Of a DNA stretch of 64,000 bases, positions 1-13,321 are shown in pieces. Each line of letters starts with the position of its first letter. Within the stretch, counting starts at the first letter, position 1. Where the stretch lies: NCBI RefSeq assembly GCF_051014685.1, contig NW_027478537.1, positions 558,001-622,000 on the forward strand, written 5' to 3'. The stretch comes from Ptiloglossa arizonensis. Its lineage: Eukaryota; Arthropoda; Insecta; Hymenoptera; Colletidae. Position numbers and translations under genes: made by a program. The notes under the pieces are model-generated. The model was not told the DNA's origin. It searched no databases and worked only from the letters and a program-made list of their open reading frames with translations.

Positions 1-1466
1 AACCTGCCATATCTCGCGAACGGATTCACCAATCCGCAAAATTTCTGTTGCATCTGAAAGTAGAAACTCGCCCGATTGCAACACTATGCGTACTTTTCCC
101 CTAGGCCGTTCTAGTTATGCTTTTCGAGCATCAGAACTGCGAAAATTTTGAGTTTCTCGAGCGTTTCTTACCTCCAAACTGCCATATCTCGCGAACGGAT
201 TGACCAATCCGCAAAATTTCTGTTGCATATGAAAGTAAAAACTCGCCCGATTACAACACTATGCGTACTTTTCCCCTAGGCCGTTCTAGTTATTCGTTTC
301 GAGCATCAGAACTGCGAAAATTTTGTGTTTCTCGAGCGTTTCTTTCCTCCAAACTGTCATATCTCGCGAACGGATTGACCAATCCGCAAAATTTCTGTTG
401 CATCTGAAAATAGAAATTCGCCCGATTACAACTGTATGCGTACTTTTCCCCTAGCCCGTTCTAGTTATTCGTTTCGACCAACAGAACTGCGAAAATTTTG
501 AGTTTCTCAAGCGTTGCGTACCTCCAAACTGCCATATCTCGCGAACGGATTGACCAATCCGCAAAATTTCTGTTGCATCTGAAAGTAGAAACTCGCCCGA
601 TTACAACACTATGCGTACTTTTCACCTAGGCCGTTCTAGTTATGCTTGTCGAGCATCAGAACTGCGAAAATTTTGAGTTTCTCAAGCGTTTCTTACCTCC
701 AAACTGCCATATCTCGCGAACGGATTGACCAATCCGCAAAATTTCTGTTGCATCTGAAAGTAGAAACACGCCCGATTGCAACGGTATGCGCACTTTTCCC
801 CTAGGCCGTTCTAGTTATTCGTTTCGAGCATCAGAGCTGCGAAAATTTTGAGTTTCTCAAGCGTTTTTTACTTCCAAACTGCCATATCTCGCGAACGGAT
901 TGACCAATCCGCAAAATTTCTGTTGCATCTGAAGGTAGAAACTCGCCCGATTACAACGGTATGCGTACTTTTCCCCTAGGCCGTTCTAGTTATTCGTTTC
1001 GAGCATCAGAACTGCGAAAATTTTGAGTTTCGCAAGCGTTTCTCACCTACAAACTGCCACATCTCGCGAACGGATTGTCCAATCCGCAAAATTTCTGATG
1101 CATCTGAAAGTAGAAACTCGCCCGATTACAACTGTATGCGCACTTTTACCCTAGCCCGTTCTAGTTATTCGTTTCGAGCAACAGAACTGCGAAAATTTTG
1201 AGTTTTTCAAGCGTTGCTTACCTCCAAACTGCCATATCTCGCGAACGGATTGACCAATCCGCAAAATTTCTGTTGCATCTGAAAGTAGAAACTCGCCCGA
1301 TTACAACGGTGTGCGTACTTTTCCGCTAGGCCGTTCTAGTTATTCGTTTCGAGCATCAGAACTGCGAAAATTTTGAGTTTCTCAAGCGTTTCTTACTTCC
1401 AAACTGCCATATCTCGCGAACGGATTGACCAATCCGCAAAATTTCTGTTGCATCTGAAAGTAGAAA

Positions 1467-1477
1467 CTCGCCGATTA
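1467..1477. other. Single-base deletion marker CTCGCCGATT (174-bp monomer)
   Basis: The usual CTCGCCCGATT has lost one C. The same deletion is seen at 3,391, 4,790, 5,489, 6,888 and 7,938, always in a monomer with the same neighbours. These six copies therefore descend from one event and were spread by block duplication. All six lie in the first 8 kb. Confidence 0.85.
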
Positions 1478-2195
1478 CAACGGTATGCGTACTTTTCCCC
1501 TAGCCCGTTCTAGTTATTCGTTTCGGGCAACAGAACTGCGAAAATTTTGAGTTTTTCAAGCGTTGCTTACCTCCAAACTGCCATATCTCGCGAACGGATT
1601 GACCAATCCGCAAAATTTCTGTTGCATCTGAAAATAGAAATTCGCCCGATTACAACTGTATGCGTACTTTTCCCCTAGGCCGTTCTAGTTATTCGTTTCG
1701 AGCATCAGAACTGCGAAAATTTTGAGTTTCTCAAGCGTTTCTTACTTCCAAACTGCCATATCTCGCGAACGGATTGACCAATCCGCAAAATTTCTGTTGC
1801 ATCTGAAGGTAGAAACTCGCCCGATTACAACGGTATGCGTACTTTTCCCCTAGACCGTTCTAGTTATTCGTTTCGAGCATCAGAACTGCGAAAATTTTGA
1901 GTTTCTCAAGCGTTTCTCACCTACAAACTGCCACATCTCGCGAACGGATTGTCCAATCCGCAAAATTTCTGATGCATCTGAAAGTAGAAACTCGCCCGAT
2001 TACAACTGTATGCGTACTTTTCCCCTAGCCCGTTCTAGTTATTCGTTTCGAGCAACAGAACTGCGAAAATTTTGAGTTTCTCAAGCGTTGCTTACCTCCA
2101 AACTGCCATATCTCGCGAACGGATTGACCAATCCGCAAAATTTCTGTTGCATCTGAAAGCAGAAACTCGCCCGATTACAACGGTGTGCGTACTTT

Positions 2196-3245
2196 TCCCC
2201 TAGGCCGTTCTAGTTATTCGTTTCGAGCATCAGAACTGCGAAAATTTTGAGTTTCTCAAGCGTTTCTTACTTCCAAACTGCCATATCTCGCGAACGGATT
2301 GACCAATCCGCAAAATTTCTGTTGCATCTGAAGGTAGAAACTCGCCCGATTACAACGGTATGCGTACTTTTCCCCTAGGCCGTTTTAGTTATTCGTTTCG
2401 AGCATCAGAACTGCGAAAATTTTGAGTTTCTCAAGCGTTTCTTACTTCCAAACTGCCATATCTCGCGAACGGATTGACCAATCCGCAAAATTTCTGTTGC
2501 ATCTGAAAGTAAAAACTCGCCCGATTACAACACTATGCGTACTTTTCCCCTAGGCCGTTCTAGTTATGCTTGTCGAGCATCAGAACTGCGAAAATTTTGA
2601 GTTTCTCGAGCGTTTCTTACCTCCAAACTGCCATATCTCGCGAACGGATTGACCAATCCGCAAAATTTCTGTTGCATCTGAAAGTAGAAACTCGCCCGAT
2701 TACAACACTATGCGTACTTTTCCCCTAGGCCGTTCTAGTTATTCGTTTCGAGCATCAGAACTGCGAAAATTTTGAGTTTCTCAAGCGTTTCTTACTTCCA
2801 AACTGCCATATCTCGCGAACGGATTGACCAATCCGCAAAATTTCTGTTGCATCTGAAGGTAGAAACTCGCCCGATTACAACGGTATGCGTACTTTTCCCC
2901 TAGGCCGTTTTAGTTATTCGTTTCGAGCATCAGAACTGCGAAAATTTTGAGTTTCTCAAGCGTTTCTTACTTCCAAACTGCCATATCTCGCGAACGGATT
3001 GACCAATCCGCAAAATTTCTGTTGCATCTGAAAGTAAAAACTCGCCCGATTACAACACTATGCGTACTTTTCCCCTAGGCCGTTCTAGTTATGCTTGTCG
3101 AGCATCAGAACTGCGAAAATTTTGAGTTTCTCGAGCGTTTCTTACCTCCAAACTGCCATATCTCGCGAACGGATTGACCAATCCGCAAAATTTCTGTTGC
3201 ATCTGAAAGTAGAAACTCGCCCGATTACAACACTATGCGTACTTT
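2196..3245. repeat. 3-monomer tandem duplication (525 bp x 2)
   Basis: Variants repeat at exactly 525 bp: CCGTTTTAG at about 2,380 and 2,905, the AAAGTAAAAACTCG monomer near 2,508 and 3,033, and TATGCTTGTCG near 2,562 and 3,087. The related block near 6,200-6,890 has only one copy of this trimer. The duplication is therefore local to this block, or was lost there. Confidence 0.8.
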
Positions 3246-4725
3246 TCCCCTAGGCCGTTCTAGTTATTCGTTTCGAGCATCAGAACTGTGAAAATTTTGA
3301 GTTTCTCAAGCGTTTCTTACTTCCAAACTGCCATATCTCGCGAACGGATTGACCAATCCGCAAAATTTCTGTTGCATCTGAAAGTAGAAACTCGCCGATT
3401 ACAACGGTATGCGTACTTTTCCCCTAGCCCGTTCTAGTTATTCGTTTCGGGCAACAGAACTGCGAAAATTTTGAGTTTTTCAAGCGTTGCTTACCTCCAA
3501 ACTGCCATATCTCGCGAACGGATTGACCAATCCGCAAAATTTCTGTTGCATCTGAAAGTAGAAACTCGCCCGATTACAACGGTGTGCGTACTTTTCCCCT
3601 AGGCCGTTCTAGTTATGCTTGTCGAGCATCAGATCTGCGAAAATTTTGAGTTTCTCGAGCGTTTCTTACCTCCAACCTGCCATATCTCGCGAACGGATTC
3701 ACCAATCCGCAAAATTTCTGTTGCATCTGAAAGTAGAAACTCGCCCGATTGCAACACTATGCGTACTTTTCCCCTAGGCCGTTCTAGTTATGCTTTTCGA
3801 GCATCAGAACTGCGAAAATTTTGAGTTTCTCGAGCGTTTCTTACCTCCAAACTGCCATATCTCGCGAACGGATTGACCAATCCGCAAAATTTCTGTTGCA
3901 TATGAAAGTAAAAACTCGCCCGATTACAACACTATGCGTACTTTTCCCCTAGGCCGTTCTAGTTATGCTTGTCGAGCATCAGAACTGCGAAAATTTTGAG
4001 TTTCTCAAGCGTTTCTTACCTCCAAACTGCCATATCTCGCGAACGGATTGACCAATCCGCAAAATTTCTGTTGCATCTGAAAGTAGAAACACGCCCGATT
4101 GCAACGGTATGCGCACTTTTCCCCTAGGCCGTTCTAGTTATTCGTTTCGAGCATCAGAGCTGCGAAAATTTTGAGTTTCTCAAGCGTTTTTTACTTCCAA
4201 ACTGCCATATCTCGCGAACGGATTGACCAATCCGCAAAATTTCTGTTGCATCTGAAGGTAGAAACTCGCCCGATTACAACGGTATGCGTACTTTTCCCCT
4301 AGGCCGTTCTAGTTATTCGTTTCGAGCATCAGAACTGCGAAAATTTTGAGTTTCGCAAGCGTTTCTCACCTACAAACTGCCACATTTCGCGAACGGATTG
4401 TCCAATCCGCAAAATTTCTGATGCATCTGAAAGTAGAAACTCGCCCGATTACAACTGTATGCGCACTTTTACCCTAGCCCGTTCTAGTTATTCGTTTCGA
4501 GCAACAGAACTGCGAAAATTTTGAGTTTTTCAAGCGTTGCTTACCTCCAAACTGCCATATCTCGCGAACGGATTGACCAATCCGCAAAATTTCTGTTGCA
4601 TCTGAAAGTAGAAACTCGCCCGATTACAACGGTGTGCGTACTTTTCCCCTAGGCCGTTCTAGTTATTCGTTTCGAGCATCAGAACTGCGAAAATTTTGAG
4701 TTTCTCAAGCGTTTCTTACTTCCAA

Positions 4726-6177
4726 ACTGCCATATCTCGCGAACGGATTGACCAATCCGCAAAATTTCTGTTGCATCTGAAAGTAGAAACTCGCCGATTA
4801 CAACGGTATGCGTACTTTTCCCCTAGCCCGTTCTAGTTATTCGTTTCGGGCAACAGAACTGCGAAAATTTTGAGTTTTTCAAGCGTTGCTTACCTCCAAA
4901 CTGCCATATCTCGCGAACGGATTGACCAATCCGCAAAATTTCTGTTGCATCTGAAAATAGAAATTCGCCCGATTACAACTGTATGCGTACTTTTCCCCTA
5001 GGCCGTTCTAGTTATTCGTTTCGAGCATCAGAACTGCGAAAATTTTGAGTTTCTCAAGCGTTTCTTACTTCCAAACTGCCATATCTCGCGAACGGATTGA
5101 CCAATCCGCAAAATTTCTGTTGCATCTGAAGGTAGAAACTCGCCCGATTACAACGGTATGCGTACTTTTCCCCTAGACCGTTCTAGTTATTCGTTTCGAG
5201 CATCAGAACTGCGAAAATTTTGAGTTTCTCAAGCGTTTCTCACCTACAAACTGCCACATCTCGCGAACGGATTGTCCAATCCGCAAAATTTCTGATGCAT
5301 CTGAAAGTAGAAACTCGCCCGATTACAACTGTATGCGTACTTTTCCCCTAGCCCGTTCTAGTTATTCGTTTCGAGCAACAGAACTGCGAAAATTTTGAGT
5401 TTCTCAAGCGTTGCTTACCTCCAAACTGCCATATCTCGCGAACGGATTGACCAATCCGCAAAATTTCTGTTGCATCTGAAAGTAGAAACTCGCCGATTAC
5501 AACGGTATGCGTACTTTTCCCCTAGCCCGTTCTAGTTATTCGTTTCGGGCAACAGAACTGCGAAAATTTTGAGTTTTTCAAGCGTTGCTTACCTCCAAAC
5601 TGCCATATCTCGCGAACGGATTGACCAATCCGCAAAATTTCTGTTGCATCTGAAAATAGAAATTCGCCCGATTACAACTGTATGCGTACTTTTCCCCTAG
5701 GCCGTTCTAGTTATTCGTTTCGAGCATCAGAACTGCGAAAATTTTGAGTTTCTCAAGCGTTTCTTACTTCCAAACTGCCATATCTCGCGAACCGATTGAC
5801 CAATCCGCAAAATTTCTGTTGCATCTGAAGGTAGAAACTCGCCCGATTACAACGGTATGCGTACTTTTCCCCTAGACCGTTCTAGTTATTCGTTTCGAGC
5901 ATCAGAACTGCGAAAATTTTGAGTTTCTCAAGCGTTTCTCACCTACAAACTGCCACATCTCGCGAACGGATTGTCCAATCCGCAAAATTTCTGATGCATC
6001 TGAAAGTAGAAACTCGCCCGATTACAACTGTATGCGTACTTTTCCCCTAGCCCGTTCTAGTTATTCGTTTCGAGCAACAGAACTGCGAAAATTTTGAGTT
6101 TCTCAAGCGTTGCTTACCTCCAAACTGCCATATCTCGCGAACGGATTGACCAATCCGCAAAATTTCTGTTGCATCTG
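4726..6177. repeat. 4-monomer tandem duplication (699 bp x 2)
   Basis: The block around 4,726-5,424 is repeated at 5,425-6,123, with homology running to about 6,177. Both copies start in a monomer with the CTCGCCGATT single-base deletion (4,790 and 5,489), which makes the spacing 699 rather than 700. I see one substitution between them: AACCGATT near 5,790 against AACGGATT near 5,091. The corresponding stretch at 1.4-2.15 kb is not duplicated, so the event is younger than the shift-3,323 copy. Confidence 0.8.
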
Positions 6178-6920
6178 AAAGCAGAAACTCGCCCGATTAC
6201 AACGGTGTGCGTACTTTTCCCCTAGGCCGTTCTAGTTATTCGTTTCGAGCATCAGAACTGCGAAAATTTTGAGTTTCTCAAGCGTTTCTTACTTCCAAAC
6301 TGCCATATCTCGCGAACGGATTGACCAATCCGCAAAATTTCTGTTGCATCTGAAGGTAGAAACTCGCCCGATTACAACGGTATGCGTACTTTTCCCCTAG
6401 GCCGTTTTAGTTATTCGTTTCGAGCATCAGAACTGCGAAAATTTTGAGTTTCTCAAGCGTTTCTTACTTCCAAACTGCCATATCTCGCGAACGGATTGAC
6501 CAATCCGCAAAATTTCTGTTGCATCTGAAAGTAAAAACTCGCCCGATTACAACACTATGCGTACTTTTCCCCTAGGCCGTTCTAGTTATGCTTGTCGAGC
6601 ATCAGAACTGCGAAAATTTTGAGTTTCTCGAGCGTTTCTTACCTCCAAACTGCCATATCTCGCGAACGGATTGACCAATCCGCAAAATTTCTGTTGCATC
6701 TGAAAGTAGAAACTCGCCCGATTACAACACTATGCGTACTTTTCCCCTAGGCCGTTCTAGTTATTCGTTTCGAGCATCAGAACTGCGAAAATTTTGAGTT
6801 TCTCAAGCGTTTCTTACTTCCAAACTGCCATATCTCGCGAACGGATTGACCAATCCGCAAAATTTCTGTTGCATCTGAAAGTAGAAACTCGCCGATTACA
6901 ACGGTATGCGTACTTTTCCC

Positions 6921-6935
6921 CTAGCCCCTTTCTAG
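6921..6935. other. Single-base insertion in one monomer (CTAGCCCCTTTCTAG)
   Basis: The usual CTAGCCCGTTCTAG gains one base, the only insertion I found. It sits in the same monomer as the 6,888 deletion, so that monomer returns to 175 bp. It is not shared with any other copy and is therefore private and young, or a sequencing error. Confidence 0.7.
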
Positions 6936-8910
6936 TTATTCGTTTCGAGCATCAGAACTGCGAAAATTTTGAGTTTCTCGAGCGTTTCTTACATCCAAAC
7001 TGCCATATCTCGCGAACGGATTGACCAATCCGCAAAATTTCAGTTGCATCTGAAAATAGAAATTCGCCCGATTACAACTGTATGCGTACTTTTCCCCTAG
7101 CCCGTTCTAGTTATTCGTTTCGACCAACAGAACTGCGAAAATTTTGAGTTTCTCAAGCGTTGCGTACCTCCAAACTGCCATATCTCGCGAACGGATTGAC
7201 CAATCCGCAAAATTTCTGTTGCATCTGAAAGTAGAAACTCGCCCGATTACAACACTATGCGTACTTTTCCCCTAGGCCGTTCTAGTTATGCTTGTCGAGC
7301 ATCAGAGCTGCGAAAATTTTGAGTTTCTCAAGCGTTTTTTACTTCCAAACTGCCATATCTCGCGAACGGATTGACCAATCCGCAAAATTTCTGTTGCATC
7401 TGAAGGTAGAAACTCGCCCGATTACAACGGTATGCGTACTTTTCCCCTAGGCCGTTCTAGTTATTCGTTTCGAGCATCAGAACTGCGAAAATTTTGAGTT
7501 TCGCAAGCGTTTCTCACCTACAAACTGCCACATTTCGCGAACGGATTGTCCAATCCGCAAAATTTCTGATGCATCTGAAAGTAGAAACTCGCCCGATTAC
7601 AACTGTATGCGCACTTTTACCCTAGCCCGTTCTAGTTATTCGTTTCGAGCAACAGAACTTCGAAAATTTTGAGTTTTTCAAGCGTTGCTTACCTCCAAAC
7701 TGCCATATCTCGCGAACGGATTGACCAATCCGCAAAATTTCTGTTGCATCTGAAAGTAGAAACTCGCCCGATTACAACGGTGTGCGTACTTTTCCCCTAG
7801 GCCGTTCTAGTTATTCGTTTCGAGCATCAGAACTGCGAAAATTTTGAGTTTCTCAAGCGTTTCTTACTTCCAAACTGCCATATCTCGCGAACGGATTGAC
7901 CAATCCGCAAAATTTCTGTTGCATCTGAAAGTAGAAACTCGCCGATTACAACGGTATGCGTACTTTTCCCCTAGCCCGTTCTAGTTATTCGTTTCGGGCA
8001 ACAGAACTGCGAAAATTTTGAGTTTTTCAAGCGTTGCTTACCTCCAAACTGCCATATCTCGCGAACGGATTGACCAATCCGCAAAATTTCTGTTGCATCT
8101 GAAAATAGAAATTCGCCCGATTACAACTGTATGCGTACTTTTCCCCTAGGCCGTTCTAGTTATTCGTTTCGAGCATCAGAACTGCGAAAATTTTGAGTTT
8201 CTCAAGCGTTTCTTACTTCCAAACTGCCATATCTCGCGAACGGATTGACCAATCCGCAAAATTTCTGTTGCATCTGAAGGTAGAAACTCGCCCGATTACA
8301 ACGGTATGCGTACTTTTCCCCTAGACCGTTCTAGTTATTCGTTTCGAGCATCAGAACTGCGAAAATTTTGAGTTTCTCAAGCGTTTCTCACCTACAAACT
8401 GCCACATCTCGCGAACGGATTGTCCAATCCGCAAAATTTCTGATGCATCTGAAAGTAGAAACTCGCCCGATTACAACTGTATGCGTACTTTTCCCCTAGC
8501 CCGTTCTAGTTATTCGTTTCGAGCAACAGAACTGCGAAAATTTTGAGTTTCTCAAGCGTTGCTTACCTCCAAACTGCCATATCTCGCGAACGGATTGACC
8601 AATCCGCAAAATTTCTGTTGCATCTGAAAGCAGAAACTCGCCCGATTACAACGGTGTGCGTACTTTTCCCCTAGGCCGTTCTAGTTATTCGTTTCGAGCA
8701 TCAGAACTGCGAAAATTTTGAGTTTCTCAAGCGTTTCTTACTTCCAAACTGCCATATCTCGCGAACGGATTGACCAATCCGCAAAATTTCTGTTGCATCT
8801 GAAGGTAGAAACTCGCCCGATTACAACGGTATGCGTACTTTTCCCCTAGGCCGTTTTAGTTATTCGTTTCGAGCATCAGAACTGCGAAAATTTTGAGTTT
8901 CTCAAGCGTT

Positions 8911-9610
8911 TCTTACCTCCAAACTGCCATATCTCGCGAACGGATTGACCAATACGCAAAATTTCTGTTGCATCTGAAAGTAGAAACACGCCCGATTGCA
9001 ACGGTATGCGCACTTTTCCCCTAGGCCGTTCTAGTTATTCGTTTCGAGCATCAGAGCTGCGAAAATTTTGAGTTTCTCAAGCGTTTTTTACTTCCAAACT
9101 GCCATATCTCGCGAACGGATTGACCAATCCGCAAAATTTCTGTTGCATCTGAAGGTAGAAACTCGCCCGATTACAACGGTATGCGTACTTTTCCCCTAGG
9201 CCGTTCTAGTTATTCGTTTCGAGCATCAGAACTGCGAAAATTTTGAGTTTCTCAAGCGTTTCTTACCTCCAAACTGCCATATCTCGCGAACGGATTGACC
9301 AATACGCAAAATTTCTGTTGCATCTGAAAGTAGAAACACGCCCGATTGCAACGGTATGCGCACTTTTCCCCTAGGCCGTTCTAGTTATTCGTTTCGAGCA
9401 TCAGAGCTGCGAAAATTTTGAGTTTCTCAAGCGTTTTTTACTTCCAAACTGCCATATCTCGCGAACGGATTGACCAATCCGCAAAATTTCTGTTGCATCT
9501 GAAGGTAGAAACTCGCCCGATTACAACGGTATGCGTACTTTTCCCCTAGGCCGTTCTAGTTATTCGTTTCGAGCATCAGAACTGCGAAAATTTTGAGTTT
9601 CGCAAGCGTT
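8911..9610. repeat. 2-monomer tandem duplication (350 bp x 2)
   Basis: The rare change AATACGC (for AATCCGC) occurs at about 8,951 and 9,301, 350 bp apart, each time followed by the same pair of variants (GAAACACGCCCGATTGC, then TCAGAGCTGC). The same pair without the AATACGC change is present at about 660-1,010. The rare change must therefore have arisen before the dimer was doubled here. Confidence 0.75.
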
Positions 9611-11299
9611 TCTCACCTACAAACTGCCACATCTCGCGAACGGATTGTCCAATCCGCAAAATTTCTGATGCATCTGAAAGTAGAAACTCGCCCGATTACA
9701 ACTGTATGCGCACTTTTACCCTAGGCCGTTCTAGTTATTCGTTTCGAGCATCAGAGCTGCGAAAATTTTGAGTTTCTCAAGCGTTTTTTACTTCCAAACT
9801 GCCATATCTCGCGAACGGATTGACCAATCCGCAAAATTTCTGTTGCATCTGAAGGTAGAAAATCGCCCGATTACAACGGTATGCGTACTTTTCCCCTAGG
9901 CCGTTCTAGTTATTCGTTTCGAGCATCAGAACTGCGAAAATTTTGAGTTTCGCAAGCGTTTCTCACCTACAAACTGCCACATCTCGCGAACGGATTGTCC
10001 AATCCGCAAAATTTCTGATGCATCTGAAAGTAGAAACTCGCCCGATTACAACTGTATGCGCACTTTTACCCTAGCCCGTTCTAGTTATTCGTTTCGAGCA
10101 ACAGAACTGCGAAAATTTTGAGTTTCTCGAGCGTTTCTTACCTCCAAACTGCCATATCTCGCGAACGGATTGACCAATCCGCAAAATTTCTGTTGCATCT
10201 GAAAGTAAAAACTCGCCCGATTACAACACTATGCGTACTTTTCCCCTAGGCCGTTCTAGTTATTCGTTTCGAGCATCAGAACTGCGAAAATTTTGAGTTT
10301 CTCGAGCGTTTCTTACCTCCAAACTGTCATATCTTGCGAACGGATTGACCAATCCGCAAAATTTCTGTTGCATCTGAAAATAGAAATTCGCCCGATTACA
10401 ACTGTATGCGTACTTTTCCCCTAGGCCGTTCTAGTTATTCGTTTCGAGCATCAGAACTGCGAAAATTTTGAGTTTCTCAAGCGTTTCTTACTTCCAAACT
10501 GCCATATCTCGCGAACGGATTGACCAATCCGCAAAATTTCTGTTGCATCTGAAGGTAGAAACTCGCCCGATTACAACGGTATGCGTACTTTTCCCCTAGA
10601 CCGTTCTAGTTATTCGTTTCGAGCATCAGAACTGCGAAAATTTTGAGTTTCTCAAGCGTTTCTCACCTACAAACTGCCACATCTCGCGAACGGATTGTCC
10701 AATCCGCAAAATTTCTGATGCATCTGAAAGTAGAAACTCGCCCGATTACAACTGTATGCGTACTTTTCCCCTAGCCCGTTCTAGTTATTCGTTTCGAGCA
10801 ACAGAACTGCGAAAATTTTGAGTTTCTCAAGCGTTGCTTACCTCCAAACTGCCATATCTCGCGAACGGATTGACCAATCCGCAAAATTTCTGTCGCATCT
10901 GAAAGCAGAAACTCGCCCGATTACAACGGTGTGCGTACTTTTCCCCTAGGCCGTTCTAGTTATTCGTTTCGAGCATCAGAACTGCGAAAATTTTGAGTTT
11001 CTCAAGCGTTTCTTACTTCCAAACTGCCATATCTCGCGAACGGATTGACCAATCCGCAAAATTTCTGTTGCATCTGAAGGTAGAAACTCGCCCGATTACA
11101 ACGGTATGCGTACTTTTCCCCTAGGCCGTTTTAGTTATTCGTTTCGAGCATCAGAACTGCGAAAATTTTGAGTTTCTCAAGCGTTTCTTACCTCCAAACT
11201 GCCATATCTCGCGAACGGATTGACCAATCCGCAAAATTTCTGTTGCATCTGAAAGTAGAAACTCGCCCGATTACAACACTATGCGTACTTTTCCCCTAG

Positions 11300-13321
11300 G
11301 CCGTTCCAGTTATTCGTTTCGAGCAACAGAACTGCGAAAATTTTGAGTTTTTCAAGCGTTGCTTACCTCCAAACTGCCGTATCTCGCGAACGGATTGACC
11401 AATCCGCAAAATTTCTGTTGCATCTGAAAGTAGAAACTCGCCCGATTACAACGGTATGCGTACTTTTCCCCTAGCCCGTTCTATTTATTCGTTTCGAGCA
11501 ACAGAACTGCGAAAATTTTGAGTTTTTCAAGCGTTGCCTACCTCCAAACTGCCATATCTCGCGAACGGATTGACCAATCCGCAAAATTTCTGTTGCATCT
11601 GAAAGTAGAAAATCGCCCGATTACAACACTGTGCGTACTTTTCCCCTAGGCCGTTCTAGTTATTCGTTTCGAGCATCAGAACTGCGAAAATTTTGAGTTT
11701 CTCAAGCGTTTCTTACTTCCAAACTGCCATATCTCGCGAACGGATTGACCAACCCGCAAAATTTCTGTTGCATCTGAAAGTAGAAACTCGCCCGATTACA
11801 ACACTATGCGTACTTTTCCCCTAGGCCGTTCTAGTTATTCGTTTCGAGCATCAGAACTGCGAAAATTTTGAGTTTCTCAAGCGTTTCTTACCTCCAAACT
11901 GCCATAACTCGCGAACGGATTGACCAATCCGCAAAATTTCTGTTGCATCTGAAAGTAGAAACTCGCCCGATTACAACGGTATGCGTACTTTTCCCGTAGG
12001 CCGTTCTAGTTATTCGTTTCGAGCATCAGAACTGCGAAAATTTTGAGTTTCTCAAGCGTTTCTCACCTACAAACTGCCACATCTCGCGGACGGATTGTCC
12101 AATCCGCAAAATTTCTGATGCATCTGAAAGTAGAAACTCGCCCGATTACAACGGTATGCGTACTTTTCCCCTAGGCCGCCCTAGTTATTCGTTTCGAGCA
12201 TCAGAACTGCAAAAATTTTGAGTTTCTCAAGCGTTTCTTAATTCCAAACTGCCATATCTCGCGAACGGATTGACCAATCCGCAAAATTTCTGTTGCATCT
12301 GAAAGTAGAAACTCGCCCGATTACAACGGTGTGCGTACTTTTCCCCTAGGCCGTTATTGTTATTTGTTTCGAGCATCAGAACCGCGAAAATTTTGAGTTT
12401 CTCAAGCGTTTCTTACCTCCAAACTGCCATATCTCGCGAACGGATTGACCAATCCGCAAAATTTCTGTTGCATCTGAAAGTAGAAACTCGCCCGATTACA
12501 ACGGTGTGCGTACTTTTCCCCTAGGCCGCCCTAGTTATTCGTTTCGAGCATCAGAACTGCAAAAATTTTGAGTTTCTCAAGCGTTTCTTACTTCCAAACA
12601 GCCATATCTCGCGAACGGATTGACCAATCCGCAAAATTTCTGTTGCATCTGAATGTAGAAACTCGCCCGATTACAACGGTGTGCGTACTTTTCCCCTAGG
12701 CCGTTCTAGTTATTCGTTTCGAGCATCAGAACTGCGAAAATTTTGAGTTTCTCAAGCGTTTCTTACTTCCAAACTGCCATATCTCGCGAACGGATTGACC
12801 AATCCGCAAAATTTCTGTTGCATCTGAAAGTAGAAACTCGCCCGATTATAACGGTGTGCGTACTTTTCCCCTAGGCCGTTATTGTTATTTGTTTTGAGCA
12901 TCAGAACCGCGAAAATTTTGAGTTTCTCAAGCGTTTCTTACCTCCAAACTGCCATATCTCGCGAACGGATTGACCAATCCGCAAAATTTCTGTTGCATCT
13001 GAAAGTAGAAACTCGCCCGATTACAACGGTATGCGTACTTTTCCCCTAGGCCGCCCTAGTTATTCGTTTCGAGCATCAGAACTGCAAAAATTTTGAGTTT
13101 CTCAAGCGTTTCTTACATCCAAACTGCCATATCTCGCGAACGGATTGACCAATCCGCAAAATTTCTGTTGCATCTGAAAGTAGAAACTCGCCCGATTACA
13201 ACGGTATGCGTACTTTTCCCCTAGCCCGTTCTATTTATTCGCTTCGAGCAACAGAACTGCGAAAATTTTGAGTTTTTCAAGCGTTGCCTACATCCAAACT
13301 GCCATATCTCGCGAACGGATT
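11300..13321. repeat. Monomer zone, diverged 10-monomer spacing to the next HOR
   Basis: About 11,701-12,410 matches 13,451-14,160 at a shift of 1,750 bp (10 monomers). Shared markers include AACCCGC, GCCATAACTC (11,901 and 13,651) and the ATTGTCC/GATGCATC monomer; one visible difference is CGCGGACGG near 12,085 against CGCGAACGG. About 12,420-13,320 holds extra monomers with GGCCGCCCTAG and GTTATTGTTATTTG variants. Nothing but satellite was seen. Confidence 0.75.

Larger units (their letters stand above)
1..11300. repeat. Mosaic zone: long-range recurrent monomer blocks
   Basis: Diagnostic variants show that blocks recur at fixed distances. 1-240 recurs from 3,674 (shift 3,673). About 638-2,150 recurs from 3,961 (shift 3,323). 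About 2,155-2,810 recurs from 6,178 (shift 4,022). About 400-650 recurs from 7,046 (shift 6,646). About 831-2,430 recurs from 7,302 (shift 6,471). About 1,635-2,430 recurs from 10,381 (shift 8,746). Each shift is a whole number of monomers once the single-base deletions in between are counted. There is no single HOR length here; the pattern fits repeated unequal exchange of overlapping blocks. No genes were seen. Confidence 0.85.
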
